Assembly: GCA_028684065.1 (NCBI GenBank)
Contig: JAQUGO010000006.1
Location: 113,726 to 177,725 of the forward strand
DNA length: 64,000 nucleotides
Direction of reading: 5' to 3'
Origin: Sulfurospirillaceae bacterium
Lineage (GTDB): Bacteria > Campylobacterota > Campylobacteria > Campylobacterales > Sulfurospirillaceae
The position numbers were made by a program, and so were the translations under genes. The notes under the pieces are model-generated. The model ran no database searches. It worked only from the letters and a program-made list of their open reading frames with translations, and was not told the origin of the DNA. Below, one piece after another: positions 8,382-17,895 of the stretch (positions within the stretch are counted from its first letter, which is position 1; every line of letters starts with the position of its first letter).

Positions 8382-9776
8382 ATGTCAGTCAGCAAAGCTT
8401 ATGTGCTTGATACCAACATTATCTTGCATAACACCAATTTTATTAAAGAGTTATGTGATGGTGGCAATAACATCATCGTGATTCCAGAAACCGTTCTCAT
8501 TGAATTAGAGGACTTTAAGAAAAACTTCACAGAACTGGGTTATCAAGCCAGAAGTTTTGCACGAATGTTAGCCTCGTGCACGGTGTTAGAAGTAGATATT
8601 AGAGAAAATGTACGCATCGTTAAGATGCAACACGGCGAAGATGTTTTCATCCATCTTTTCTCAAAAAATCTGTACGAATCTGATTTAGATGCACAGTATA
8701 TTAATGAGTCAAACGATAAACGCATTATTGAAGTAGCCGCTTCTGCACAAGAGTATTATACGGATAAAAAAGTCGTTTTTCTCTCTATTGATGTTTATGC
8801 ACGAATGTTTGGTCTTTTCTCTAACGTCACAGTGGAGTCTTTACGAGAAGATAGAAGCGATGTACCTGATTTTGAATTTGTCAAACAACTCAAACTTGAT
8901 TCGGCACTGTTTAATACCCTTGATAAAAAGCTGATTACCGAGTATGACCCAGAGTATCGAAGTGGCAATTACAGTTATGAATTTCTCAGCGATGATGGCA
9001 ACAGCACCTATGGCGTAATATCCCCTGGTGGGGTGATACATATCATCAATGAAGATTTGGATTTTAGAGGTTTGGAAGTTAAGCCTATCAATACCAAGCA
9101 AAAGTTTTTTATGAAAGCCCTTCTGAGTAATCTCTATGATATACATGTCATTGATGCTCGTGCGGGAAGTGGTAAAACTTTGATGGCCTTTGTGGCGGCG
9201 ATGCGTTTAGTGATGAAAGGAAGTTACGAAAAGATTGTGTATGTACGAAACTCCATCGAAAGTGTGGATAAGGGTGCGGATATCGGATTTTTATCGGGCA
9301 ATGATGAAAAATTTAGAATTTACAATATGGCCTTGTACGATACGCTTGAATTTATCGCTAAGAAAAAGATGAAAAAACGTGATGTAATGGAGCCTCAAGT
9401 GGCAATTGAGAAAAAGGTTGCTGAGTTGATTACGAAGTTTAACATCGAAAAATTGTGGCCAGGTGAAGCGAGAGGGCGAACACTCAGTAATGCCATTGTG
9501 ATTTTAGATGAGTGGCAAAACAGCTCCAACAATACCACACAGCTTATTCTCTCACGCCTTGATAATAACTGTAAAGCGATTGTGATTGGCTCAAACAGAC
9601 AAATCGACAATATGTATCTCAATCGTTTCAACAATGGTTTGACGTCGCTTTTAAAACAAACGAAAAAAGAACAAACACATATCTCATTGTTTGCGATAGA
9701 GCTTGACAAATCCGTTCGCGGTAAGTTTTCACATTTTGCCGATGAAATATTTGGAGATATTGATAAAAATAAATGA
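8382..9776 (+). CDS. phoH: PIN-PhoH family ATPase
   Basis: About 464 residues. The N-terminal PIN domain starts KAYVLDTNIILHN with the first metal-binding Asp and continues with LIELEDFKK. The C-terminal PhoH ATPase has Walker A DARAGSGKT (about residue 260) and Walker B AIVILDEWQNSS. PIN-PhoH proteins (PhoH2-like) couple an RNA nuclease fold to a helicase-type ATPase and act on RNA in the cytoplasm. The start at 8382 is favoured by AAAGGAAGG 5 nt upstream; an in-frame ATG at 8346 overlaps the -10 hexamer. The stop overlaps the next ATG by 4 nt (ATGA). The name does not by itself show phosphate control here. Confidence 0.92.
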   Translation: MSVSKAYVLDTNIILHNTNFIKELCDGGNNIIVIPETVLIELEDFKKNFTELGYQARSFARMLASCTVLEVDIRENVRIVKMQHGEDVFIHLFSKNLYESDLDAQYINESNDKRIIEVAASAQEYYTDKKVVFLSIDVYARMFGLFSNVTVESLREDRSDVPDFEFVKQLKLDSALFNTLDKKLITEYDPEYRSGNYSYEFLSDDGNSTYGVISPGGVIHIINEDLDFRGLEVKPINTKQKFFMKALLSNLYDIHVIDARAGSGKTLMAFVAAMRLVMKGSYEKIVYVRNSIESVDKGADIGFLSGNDEKFRIYNMALYDTLEFIAKKKMKKRDVMEPQVAIEKKVAELITKFNIEKLWPGEARGRTLSNAIVILDEWQNSSNNTTQLILSRLDNNCKAIVIGSNRQIDNMYLNRFNNGLTSLLKQTKKEQTHISLFAIELDKSVRGKFSHFADEIFGDIDKNK

Positions 9777-10546
9777 CAAAACACTATTTTGCCCAGCATG
9801 AGGAACCTTTGCATTTTCGTTCTATCTTTATTTCGGATGTGCATTTAGGGACAAAATTTTCGCAAACCGATGAATTGTTAGAATTTTTCAAATACACGAG
9901 GTGCGAAAATCTCTATTTGGTGGGCGATATCATCGACGGCTGGGCAATCAAGCGAAAACTCAAATGGGCACAGTCTCACTCTGATGTGATTCAAAAGATT
10001 CTTCGTAAAGCACGTAAGGGAACTAATGTTTTTTATGTGACGGGAAATCATGATGATTTCTTGCGCTCATTTTTACCTTTAGGTTTGGGTGAAAATTTTA
10101 CGATTGCCGATGAGGTTGAGTACATTTCACTCAATAAAGAGCGCTTTTACGTCACGCATGGGGACTTCTTCGATAGTGTCACTATGACAAAACGTTGGCT
10201 TGCCGTGCTGGGTGATTGGGGGTACGATGTACTCTTACATGTCAACCAAGTCTTAAATTGGTGGCGTAAAAAATTGCATTATAAAAGCCATTGGTCGCTT
10301 TCAAAATACGTCAAAGACAATGTCAAAAGTTCAGTGAGTTTTATCACCGATTTTGAGCAGATACTGAGTGAACATGCGAAGCGACATTCTTATGATGGCG
10401 TGATTTGTGGGCATATCCATAAAGCGGAGATTCGCGAGATAGATGGCATAAAATACCTTAATTGTGGGGATTGGGTGGAGTCTTGCAGCGCTATCGTTGA
10501 AACAGATGAGGGTGAATTTAAAGTCATCCATTGGTTGGAAGATTGA
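9773..10546 (+). CDS. LpxH-like metallophosphoesterase (UDP-diacylglucosamine pyrophosphatase family)
   Basis: A 257-residue calcineurin-like phosphoesterase. All metal-binding blocks are present: FISDVHLGT (DxH), LVGDIIDGW (GD), VTGNHDDF (GNHD), YVTHGDFFD and ICGHIHKAEI (GHxH). The family includes LpxH, which cleaves UDP-2,3-diacylglucosamine to lipid X in lipid A synthesis at the inner-membrane face. It is somewhat longer than E. coli LpxH, so another substrate is possible. It overlaps phoH upstream by 4 nt and the patatin gene downstream, so the three are one transcript. Confidence 0.82.
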   Translation: MTKHYFAQHEEPLHFRSIFISDVHLGTKFSQTDELLEFFKYTRCENLYLVGDIIDGWAIKRKLKWAQSHSDVIQKILRKARKGTNVFYVTGNHDDFLRSFLPLGLGENFTIADEVEYISLNKERFYVTHGDFFDSVTMTKRWLAVLGDWGYDVLLHVNQVLNWWRKKLHYKSHWSLSKYVKDNVKSSVSFITDFEQILSEHAKRHSYDGVICGHIHKAEIREIDGIKYLNCGDWVESCSAIVETDEGEFKVIHWLED

Positions 10547-11331
10547 AAGTTTCCCTCGCTCTCTCAGGTGGCGCGGCACGTGGCGCTTTTCATCTAGGTG
10601 TTTTAAGCGCCCTTGAAGAGTGTGGCATTGAAGTAGGAGCTATCTCTGGTACGAGCATTGGTTCAGTTATTGCTGTGGGGTATGGTTCAGGGTTAAAACC
10701 CCGTGAGATGTTGGAAATTTTTAAATCCAAAGATTTTAAAAAGGTGTTACGTTTCAACTATTTTCAAAAAGGGCTTTTAAAGATAGAAGAACAGCATTCT
10801 ATCCTTCATACATTTGCTCCCATTAAGAGATTAGAAGATATGAACATGCCTATTTTTATCACATGTGTCGATGTATTGAGTGGAAAAATTGTGCGTTTTC
10901 ATAAAGGAGATGCTATTAAACTCTCCATTGCTAGTTCAGCCTTAATACCACTGTTTAGACCCATTATTTACGAAAATTACCTCTTAATTGATGGAGGATT
11001 TATGGATAACCTTCCCATAACACCACTTAAAGCCTTTAGTAGCCCCATCTTTAGTGTTGATTTGCATCCATTATTACTAAGCAAGAAGCACCATTTTTTT
11101 GCGATGTATTTTCGCTCTTTATTTTTAACCTTTATCGCGTCCTCTCAGAGACAGAAAGATGAGAGTGATTTATATATAACAGATTTTAGATTGGATGGTC
11201 TAAGCCTCTTTGGCTTTCATGATTTGGATCAATGTTTTACATTAGGCTATGAAAGCGGAAAGGCACAAATTTTGACATACCTATCCCAAACAATGTATAA
11301 TAATAGTTACAAGAGCGAAGGAATAAGATGA
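10543..11331 (+). CDS. Patatin-like phospholipase
   Basis: A compact patatin of about 262 residues. The oxyanion loop SGGAARGAFHLGVL, the nucleophile elbow GTSIGS and the catalytic Asp in LIDGGFMDN form the Ser-Asp dyad of RssA/RssA-like esterases. A TTG start at 10543 overlapping the upstream stop (TTGA) gives the family-typical beginning KVSLALSGG. A TTG at 10531 would add four residues. It should hydrolyse acyl esters of phospholipids or lysophospholipids in the cytoplasm. It sits between the LpxH-like gene and dUTPase, overlapping the latter by 4 nt. Confidence 0.85.
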   Translation: MKVSLALSGGAARGAFHLGVLSALEECGIEVGAISGTSIGSVIAVGYGSGLKPREMLEIFKSKDFKKVLRFNYFQKGLLKIEEQHSILHTFAPIKRLEDMNMPIFITCVDVLSGKIVRFHKGDAIKLSIASSALIPLFRPIIYENYLLIDGGFMDNLPITPLKAFSSPIFSVDLHPLLLSKKHHFFAMYFRSLFLTFIASSQRQKDESDLYITDFRLDGLSLFGFHDLDQCFTLGYESGKAQILTYLSQTMYNNSYKSEGIR

Positions 11332-12020
11332 CAAGCAAAGAGTATTTAACACAAATGTTCACACTCCAGCAAAAACTCAATGATGATACGAATGGCATTG
11401 GCTGGGAAAACGGGTACACCAAAAATAATCGTATGATTAATTGGAAACGTTGTATTTATATGGAAAGTGCAGAGCTGATTGACAGTTTTAGTTGGAAGCA
11501 TTGGAAGAGCCTCGGCAAACCAACCGATTGGGACAATGCAACGATTGAAATCGTTGATATTTGGCATTTTGTGATGAGTTTATTACTGGAAGATTATAAG
11601 GTCAATCATAGAGGTGATTTGGATAAACTTATTTTAGATGTTTTAGATGTTCAAGGCTTTGAAGCATTTACCAAAGAGCCACAATCTAATCAATCTGCTG
11701 ATATTATGGAACTTATTAATGACATCGAAAGAATTATCCATGAAACGACTGGGTTCGAGCTGGACTTATTTGATGGTTTAGCGAGACATTATTTTGGACT
11801 TGCGCGAAAGTGCGGTGTGAATTTAAAGATATTGTATAAATTTTATGTAGCCAAAAACGTACTCAATCAATTTAGGCAAGATCATGGGTACAAAGAGGGC
11901 ACCTATAAAAAGATATGGAATGGCAAAGAGGACAACGAAGTTATGCTAAGTTTTCTTGACGGCGAAGACGCTCCTACTATCGAGGTACTATACCAACAAC
12001 TTGAAAAAGCGTATAAGTAG
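11328..12020 (+). CDS. dut: Dimeric all-alpha dUTPase
   Basis: A 230-residue dUTP diphosphatase of the dimeric type known from Campylobacter jejuni and trypanosomes, unrelated in fold to trimeric Dut. The helix motifs NWKRCIYMESAELIDSFSWKHW and DNATIEIVDIWHFVMS carry the acidic metal ligands, here given in parts as MESAELIDS and EIVDIWHF. It converts dUTP to dUMP, limiting uracil in DNA and feeding dTMP synthesis. The ATG overlaps the patatin stop. The gene ends in a 12-bp hairpin shared with the convergent queD. Confidence 0.9.
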   Translation: MTSKEYLTQMFTLQQKLNDDTNGIGWENGYTKNNRMINWKRCIYMESAELIDSFSWKHWKSLGKPTDWDNATIEIVDIWHFVMSLLLEDYKVNHRGDLDKLILDVLDVQGFEAFTKEPQSNQSADIMELINDIERIIHETTGFELDLFDGLARHYFGLARKCGVNLKILYKFYVAKNVLNQFRQDHGYKEGTYKKIWNGKEDNEVMLSFLDGEDAPTIEVLYQQLEKAYK

Positions 12021-12039
12021 TGGTTATCCACTACTTATA
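12012..12039. terminator. Bidirectional terminator between dut and queD
   Basis: A perfect 12-bp stem (TATAAGTAGTGG paired with CCACTACTTATA, loop TTAT) contains the stop codons of both convergent genes. It has no long T-run on either side, so it may work partly as an mRNA 3' end stabiliser. Confidence 0.65.
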
Positions 12040-12567
12040 AACGATACTTCTACTTTTAGGCGTTTCCAAAAACTCTACATGTGAGACTTCCACCCCCAGT
12101 TTTTCCATTTTTGCTTGTATGATATGCAACAGCCACGTTGAGATATTTTCACTCGTTGGTACAAAATCAACGATAATATAGCCTTCATACATTTCAAAAA
12201 TATGACTAGGCTCATCTTTAATGCGCGTTAAATCAGGCGTTTGATAACCACTGTCATGCATAATAAGCTGTTGCTTATCTTTATAATGGGGTAACAACGT
12301 TTCAAAGAGTGGGTCGTGAATATCAATAATAAACTTGTGATCTAAGGTGTTATCTAAAAAAAGTTTAAACCAATTAAGATGATTAAAATCTGTCACCATG
12401 CCATTCTTTAGTTCGCCACTTTGCAAATAAACAATAATTTTACCTTGATGCCCATGTAAATGCCGACACGCTAAGCAACCACTCAGTGAAAATTCTGGGT
12501 GTAACTCTTGCGACCATACACGATGTCCATAACAAAAATCAAATTCTTTACTAATTTGCCAAATCAT
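12031..12567 (-). CDS. queD: 6-carboxytetrahydropterin synthase family (QueD-like)
   Basis: A 178-residue T-fold protein. The zinc-binding His come from FDFCYGHRVW and the motif CRHLHGHQGKI. The catalytic Cys is likely within GCLACRHLHGH. QueD makes 6-carboxytetrahydropterin from 7,8-dihydroneopterin triphosphate, the first pathway-specific step to queuosine. It is longer than E. coli QueD (about 120), with an insertion in the middle, as in the 6-pyruvoyl-tetrahydropterin-synthase-like group. It is divergent from queE and queC, which use its product. Confidence 0.85.
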   Translation of the reverse strand: MIWQISKEFDFCYGHRVWSQELHPEFSLSGCLACRHLHGHQGKIIVYLQSGELKNGMVTDFNHLNWFKLFLDNTLDHKFIIDIHDPLFETLLPHYKDKQQLIMHDSGYQTPDLTRIKDEPSHIFEMYEGYIIVDFVPTSENISTWLLHIIQAKMEKLGVEVSHVEFLETPKSRSIVYK

Positions 12568-12677
12568 AGCTAACCTTTTATGTATTCTGCTGATTATAAT
12601 ATCTAAAAAGAGATATAAAAATAATTCTTATCCATTTTTTAGAGAAACTATATTATTATAAAATAAAAAAGAGTCTT

Positions 12678-13256
12678 ATGGTTAATGTTGTAGAAGTATT
12701 TTATTCAATTCAAGGGGAAGGTACTCATGTGGGTGTTCCTTCTATCTTTGTTCGTTTACATGGTTGTAATTTAGCCTGTCCTTTTTGTGATGAAGCTCTT
12801 CATAAAGGACCATATACAGTTTACACGCATGAGGAAATTTTGTATCAATTGAAGCAGTATCCTTCCATGAATATTATTATCACGGGAGGGGAGCCTACAT
12901 TGTATGACTTAAATGGGCTTATTGAGTTTTTACAGGCGCATATGTACAGTGTTGCGGTAGAAACCAATGGTTATAACTTTTCCAATATTAGTAGTGCTAA
13001 TTGGGTTACATATAGCCCAAAAGATTGGGACAATATTCAGAAATTTGGCTATGATGAGATTAAATTTGTGATTAATAAACACTCGAAAATGGATAAAATT
13101 TTAAATTTCAAAAGTTATAAACCAATGTATTTACAGCCTGAAAATGAGACCGATACTCTCAACCATGAAAATCTCAAATTTTGCATTGAATGCGTTAAAC
13201 AAAATCCCAATTTTATTCTCAGTGTTCAGTTGCATAAATTGTTAGGAGTTGAATAA
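12678..13256 (+). CDS. queE: 7-carboxy-7-deazaguanine synthase (radical SAM)
   Basis: A 192-residue radical SAM enzyme. The iron-sulfur motif is CNLACPFC (C-x3-C-x2-C), preceded by GEGTHVGVPSIFVRLHG and followed by the SAM-binding ITGGEPTLYD. It rearranges 6-carboxytetrahydropterin into 7-carboxy-7-deazaguanine. The gene starts 110 nt from the divergent queD start, and its stop overlaps the queC ATG by 1 nt. Its length suits the short QueE subgroup. Confidence 0.9.
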   Translation: MVNVVEVFYSIQGEGTHVGVPSIFVRLHGCNLACPFCDEALHKGPYTVYTHEEILYQLKQYPSMNIIITGGEPTLYDLNGLIEFLQAHMYSVAVETNGYNFSNISSANWVTYSPKDWDNIQKFGYDEIKFVINKHSKMDKILNFKSYKPMYLQPENETDTLNHENLKFCIECVKQNPNFILSVQLHKLLGVE

Positions 13257-13921
13257 TGAAACGTGCTTTGGTTGTATTCAGTGGTGGACAAGATAGCACT
13301 ACATGCCTTGGTTGGGCCAAAAATCGCTTTGATTATGTAGAGAGTATTACCTTTGATTATGGTCAAAAGCACCGTGTTGAGATTGCCCAAGCTTCTAAGA
13401 TAGCGAAAGCCTTACATGTAAAGAATACGCTCTTAAGCTTGGATGCTTTTTCGCAACTTAATGATTCCGCATTGATTGATAGCTCTTTAGATATTTCAAG
13501 CAGTCATAAAACGCACACCAACCTTCCTTCTTCTTTTGTTCCTAATCGCAATGCGATTTTTTTCACTCTTGCCCATGCCTTTGCCCAAAAGCAAGGGATT
13601 GAGCATATCATCATTGGTGTGAATCAAACAGATTATTCAGGTTATCCTGATTGTCGAGAAGCCTTTGTAAAGGCCTTAGAATTAGCACTTAATTTAGGGA
13701 GTGAAGCGACGATCACCTTCCATTATCCACTGATGCACCTGACAAAAGCAGAGACTTTTAAGCTCTCAAAAGAAGAGGGCGTATTGGATTTGGTGATTAA
13801 TGAGTCACATACATGCTACAATGGGGATCACACCCAAAAACATGCGTGGGGATATGGTTGTGGTACATGTCCGGCGTGTATTTTACGTAAGACAGGTTGG
13901 GAATCATATGCAAAATATTAA
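13256..13921 (+). CDS. queC: 7-cyano-7-deazaguanine (preQ0) synthase
   Basis: A 221-residue enzyme. The PP-loop FSGGQDSTTC binds ATP, and four cysteines near the C-terminus (HTCYNGD, GCGTCPACILR) bind zinc. It turns 7-carboxy-7-deazaguanine into preQ0 with ammonia and ATP. It is translationally coupled to queE. No queF, tgt or queA is in the window, so the later queuosine steps must be encoded elsewhere. An in-frame TTACATGTAA (Leu-His-Val) is at 13412. Confidence 0.94.
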   Translation: MKRALVVFSGGQDSTTCLGWAKNRFDYVESITFDYGQKHRVEIAQASKIAKALHVKNTLLSLDAFSQLNDSALIDSSLDISSSHKTHTNLPSSFVPNRNAIFFTLAHAFAQKQGIEHIIIGVNQTDYSGYPDCREAFVKALELALNLGSEATITFHYPLMHLTKAETFKLSKEEGVLDLVINESHTCYNGDHTQKHAWGYGCGTCPACILRKTGWESYAKY

Positions 13922-13997
13922 TTTTCATCTTTAATTCAGTAAATTGGAATATAATTAAATAGTCATTGAATTCTCTAGTTAAAAGGGATAGGTTTGA

Positions 13998-16034
13998 GTG
14001 ATTAGTCGTTTATTGATTTTTCTGTTTTTAAGCGTTACAACGCTTTTAGCAGAAAAAAATATTTTAGTTTTACACTCTTACCATCACGGTTTAGATTGGA
14101 GTGACTCTATCTCTCAAGGCCTGCTTGAAAGCACGTCTAAATACCCAGAAAAAATTAATCTTTATTTTGAATACCTTGATGCCAAGCGTAATTCAGGCAC
14201 TAAGTTTTTACTTCAAACATTTTCATATTTTGCATTGAAGCATTCACAATCTCACTTTGATGCTATCGTGGTTGCGGATAATGATGCGCTAGAATTTATG
14301 AATTTATATCGTGACCAACTTTTTCCTGGGACACCTGTTGTCTTTTGTGGTATCAACGATTATTCACCGACTATGACCTCCAATCTTACGAATGTTACAG
14401 GGGTAAAAGAGGTGGTCGATTACACCAAAACACTTGCCCTTGCGAGAGAATTATTCCCCAATCGTACGAAAGTTTTAATGGCACTTGATGGTACGACGAC
14501 GGCACAAAAAGTTTTCTCTGAATTACAAGAGATGAAAAACCAATGGGATAAAAAGTACGAATTTAGTTACTTGAATGATTTTAATGAAAGTTCTCTCAAA
14601 GAGTTTGTTGCCGCAAACCAACATACAATGATAATTTATATATTAGCTTATAATAAAGACATGCAGGGTCATTTTTTTAATTTTGAAGATGGGGTTACAA
14701 AAATCGAGGAACTTGTAGGTAAAGACGTACCTATTTTTGGTTCATCAGAGTTTTTAATGGGGAAAGGAATTGTAGGAGGAGCTCTCATTAAAGGGTATGT
14801 ACAAGGTTCAAAAGCGGCTTCTTTATTGATGCAAATCTTAGATGGAAAAGAAACAACAACCTTACCCTTACAATCAAATCTCAACGAAAATAGCCTAACA
14901 CTGGATTACCATATGATGCAAAAATTTGGTCTCAAAAGGCCCCCAGATATGGCTGTCAACATTATAAATGAACCCATCAACTTTTTATTGCGCTATAAAA
15001 TAACCTTAATTGGGTTAGTAGGACTGGTACTATTTTTTATCCTTACTATTGTTATCTTTGAATGGCGTAATCGCTTTAAAAATCGAATGCTTAAAGAGCT
15101 TAATGCTTCACTGGAAAATTCGGTGCAGTTAGCATTGCAAGAGAGTAAAAGAAATGAAGAGCTTTTTAAATTTATTGCTGATTCGGCACACTATGTCATT
15201 TGGGTCGTTGATGTTGACCATACCCTAACATATATCAATGCTAAGGCAAAAGAATATTTTATGCACGAACAAAAACCTTCATTGGGGAGTCCAAATTTTG
15301 AGTTTTTACCTCCAGAATACTACGATATGTTACAAGGACATTTAGAGCAACTCAAAGCAGATAAATCGTTGGAATATGTAGAATTTGATATGTATTGTGC
15401 CAGTATCGAAAAGCATATGAAAAATTATATTGTCCCTATTACTGATCATGATGGTGGAATTGCAGGGTATAAGGGTGTTATTCATGATATTACCCAAGAC
15501 AAAATCCAATTAGACTCTCTTAAAATTGAAGCACAAACAGATTATCTTACCGGAACACTTAATCGTACAACGTTTGACAAAGAGTTAGAACGTTTATTGA
15601 TTGAATATACACGGTTTTCCAAAGATGTGTGTGTGATGATGTTAGATGTGGATTACTTTAAAAAAGTAAATGATACCTTTGGACACTTTATGGGTGATTA
15701 TGTTCTTAAAAAATTGGCGCATTTAATCAAAGCACAAGTACGTAAAAGTGACTTTGTTTTTCGTTATGGTGGTGAAGAATTTGCTATTATCTTACCTGAT
15801 ATAACATTAGAGCATGCGCGAATTATTGCAGAGAAAATACGCTATTTGATTGAGAGTCAAAATTTTAAAGTCGAAGATAGAACTATCGAGGTGACATTAA
15901 GTATAGGCCTCTCTTTATTTGAGAAAGAAGATCAAAGTATCAGTAAGGTTGTTATCCGAGCTGATGAGGCCTTATACCGCGCTAAAAATAATGGCAGAAA
16001 TCGTGTTGAGGTTAATTACGAAGGTATTCTCTGA
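13998..16034 (+). CDS. Membrane diguanylate cyclase with periplasmic binding domain, PAS and GGDEF
   Basis: A 678-residue sensor. Signal peptide (1-18), then a periplasmic domain resembling ABC_sub_bind proteins (NILVLHSYHHGLDWSDS onward, about 20-320), one membrane helix (about 330-352), a PAS domain (about 385-500) and GGDEF (about 515-675). The active site is GGEEF, and the inhibitory I-site RKSD lies five residues before it, so it should make c-di-GMP with product feedback. The GTG start is supported by AAAAGGGA upstream. The periplasmic part presumably senses a small solute; which one cannot be told. It overlaps the convergent thioesterase gene by 19 nt. Confidence 0.9.
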   Translation: MISRLLIFLFLSVTTLLAEKNILVLHSYHHGLDWSDSISQGLLESTSKYPEKINLYFEYLDAKRNSGTKFLLQTFSYFALKHSQSHFDAIVVADNDALEFMNLYRDQLFPGTPVVFCGINDYSPTMTSNLTNVTGVKEVVDYTKTLALARELFPNRTKVLMALDGTTTAQKVFSELQEMKNQWDKKYEFSYLNDFNESSLKEFVAANQHTMIIYILAYNKDMQGHFFNFEDGVTKIEELVGKDVPIFGSSEFLMGKGIVGGALIKGYVQGSKAASLLMQILDGKETTTLPLQSNLNENSLTLDYHMMQKFGLKRPPDMAVNIINEPINFLLRYKITLIGLVGLVLFFILTIVIFEWRNRFKNRMLKELNASLENSVQLALQESKRNEELFKFIADSAHYVIWVVDVDHTLTYINAKAKEYFMHEQKPSLGSPNFEFLPPEYYDMLQGHLEQLKADKSLEYVEFDMYCASIEKHMKNYIVPITDHDGGIAGYKGVIHDITQDKIQLDSLKIEAQTDYLTGTLNRTTFDKELERLLIEYTRFSKDVCVMMLDVDYFKKVNDTFGHFMGDYVLKKLAHLIKAQVRKSDFVFRYGGEEFAIILPDITLEHARIIAEKIRYLIESQNFKVEDRTIEVTLSIGLSLFEKEDQSISKVVIRADEALYRAKNNGRNRVEVNYEGIL

Positions 16035-16441
16035 TTGATTTCGAGCGCTAAAAGTTCATTTTGTGTGTAAGGTATCTCTTTTTTTTCTCCACTGGCATCG
16101 ACATTGACGTAGGTAATGATAGCACTGGTAACATGGACACAGCGTCTAGAGCCATCATAAGAGCGTTCTGCATTAACTTCAATTTGTGTTGTAATAGAGG
16201 TTTTACCTACTTTTGTAATTTTAGCGTAACAACTCAGGACATCACCCACTTTGACCGCCTCACGAAATTCCATAGAATTAACGGCAACCGTCACGACCCT
16301 GTGGACATTGAGATCACGCGCCGCAAGACTACCTGCAATGTCCATTTGGGACATAATCCAGCCACCAAAAATATTACCTGAAGGATTGGTATCCTTTGGC
16401 ATGGCGACGATTTTAATGCGAGGTTCACCCATATTGTACAT
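16016..16441 (-). CDS. Acyl-CoA thioesterase, YciA family
   Basis: A 141-residue hotdog-fold thioesterase. The motif MPKDTNPSGNIFGGWIMSQMD, shown here as NPSGNIFGGWIMSQMD, is the YciA/BACH active-site region with catalytic Asp and Asn. It hydrolyses acyl-CoA to free acid and CoA in the cytoplasm. The ATG could be at 16441 or, three codons later, at 16432. It is convergent with and overlaps the diguanylate cyclase gene. Confidence 0.9.
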   Translation of the reverse strand: MYNMGEPRIKIVAMPKDTNPSGNIFGGWIMSQMDIAGSLAARDLNVHRVVTVAVNSMEFREAVKVGDVLSCYAKITKVGKTSITTQIEVNAERSYDGSRRCVHVTSAIITYVNVDASGEKKEIPYTQNELLALEINQRIPS

Positions 16442-16515
16442 GTAAAGCCTTTAGTGATAAAAGTGTGATTTAAGAGGTTATAGAAACTTCTTTCGAATCA
16501 TAATACAATATTGTT

Positions 16516-17895
16516 TTAAGGTAATTTAAACGAAAAATCTGAACCTTCTCCAAACACACTTTGAATCTCTAATTGAGTGTTATGTAATCTGAGGATATAA
16601 CTAACAAGAGCAAGGCCTAGTCCCATTGAATTATCCCACGTATGGCTATTGGCACGGTAGAATTTTTGAGTCACTTTTTCGAGTTCATCACTTTTTATAC
16701 CTACACCACTGTCCTGTACATGTAAAGCACCTTCTTTAATACTCACGGTTATTGCTTCTTGAGAGTATTTGAGGGCATTGTCGATAAGATTAGATATGAC
16801 TATTTCCATCATTGTTCTATCGGCGGTTATAATGGATTCAGGTGCTTCACATGTTACGATACGCCCTTTATTTTTTTCTCTAAAGGTTTGTACGATTTCA
16901 TGCGAGAGCTTGCCTATATCAAAACTTGTATTTTGTGCTTGAAAATCACCATTTTCAAATTTTGTCGTTAAGGTAAGCCTATCAATCATAGAAGATATTT
17001 TTTGGCTATTTTGAACAATCTTACCCAAAAAACGTTCTCGTATTTGAGGATTGGCATCACCATCATCCATCAAGGTTTGTGCGTAACCCATAATAGAAGC
17101 GATAGGGTTTTTAAATTCATGGCTAATGGCAGAGATGACATCACTTCTTTGTTGGCTAATGAGCTTAATTTTGGCCGTATATTTACGTTTTTGGCGCGCT
17201 CGTTTTTCGAGTTTTGAGGCTAATTTTTTGAGAAAATTTGCGATTTCAAAAAACTCTAAACTAAAATGTGAGGTGATTGTGATACGATAATCTTTATCCG
17301 CAATTTGTTGTAGATTGGTCGTAATTTTATCAATTTCTTGACGTACTTTTTGACTTAAAATATAAGCGCCATAAAGTCCTACTAAGATACTCATACTAAA
17401 AATGAGAGCGATTTTAATCCATAAGTCATAGAAGTTATGCATAATATTATTAATATTGGACGCTAAGCGCAGATAATAGATTTTACCATCATAGTCAAGG
17501 CGGTTAGCCACGTATAAAAAATTACTTTTAAGAGTGTCTGAAAAACGTATGGCAGAACCAAATTCTGTATGTTGAGATTTGAGTATTTCTTCACGGTGTG
17601 CGTGATTGTTCATATCTTCAACAGTGTGATCACTTTCGGCGATAACTTCACCATTTTCTTGAATAAGGGTTAATCGAAAACCAGTATTTTCTTTAAAGGC
17701 TTGAGCAAATACTTCTTTATCCACTATGGTTGGAAGTTCAAGCTTGATAAGCTTAATATGCGTTTGTAACTCTTTTTCGTAACGTGCTTTGTTGTCATTT
17801 TTAATGGTAATATAGCTAACGACTCCCGAGAGTAAAAGCGTTGCTAAAAAAAGTGCTAGAAGAGCACGGGTAATATGTTGGTGCAGCATCAGCAT
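16516..17895 (-). CDS. Phosphate-sensing histidine kinase, PhoR/PhosS-like
   Basis: A membrane histidine kinase of about 459 residues. Two membrane segments (about 8-28 and 162-182) flank a periplasmic domain; a HAMP-like linker, the phosphoacceptor motif SHEFKNPIASIMGYAQ and an ATPase domain (NLIDNALKYS, DSGVGI, GLGLALV) follow. The start at 17895 overlaps the end of the response-regulator gene. The order phoU-regulator-kinase on one strand and the neighbouring pst genes identify it as the phosphate sensor. Campylobacter jejuni PhosS is the nearest described counterpart that I know of. Confidence 0.85.
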   Translation of the reverse strand: MLMLHQHITRALLALFLATLLLSGVVSYITIKNDNKARYEKELQTHIKLIKLELPTIVDKEVFAQAFKENTGFRLTLIQENGEVIAESDHTVEDMNNHAHREEILKSQHTEFGSAIRFSDTLKSNFLYVANRLDYDGKIYYLRLASNINNIMHNFYDLWIKIALIFSMSILVGLYGAYILSQKVRQEIDKITTNLQQIADKDYRITITSHFSLEFFEIANFLKKLASKLEKRARQKRKYTAKIKLISQQRSDVISAISHEFKNPIASIMGYAQTLMDDGDANPQIRERFLGKIVQNSQKISSMIDRLTLTTKFENGDFQAQNTSFDIGKLSHEIVQTFREKNKGRIVTCEAPESIITADRTMMEIVISNLIDNALKYSQEAITVSIKEGALHVQDSGVGIKSDELEKVTQKFYRANSHTWDNSMGLGLALVSYILRLHNTQLEIQSVFGEGSDFSFKLP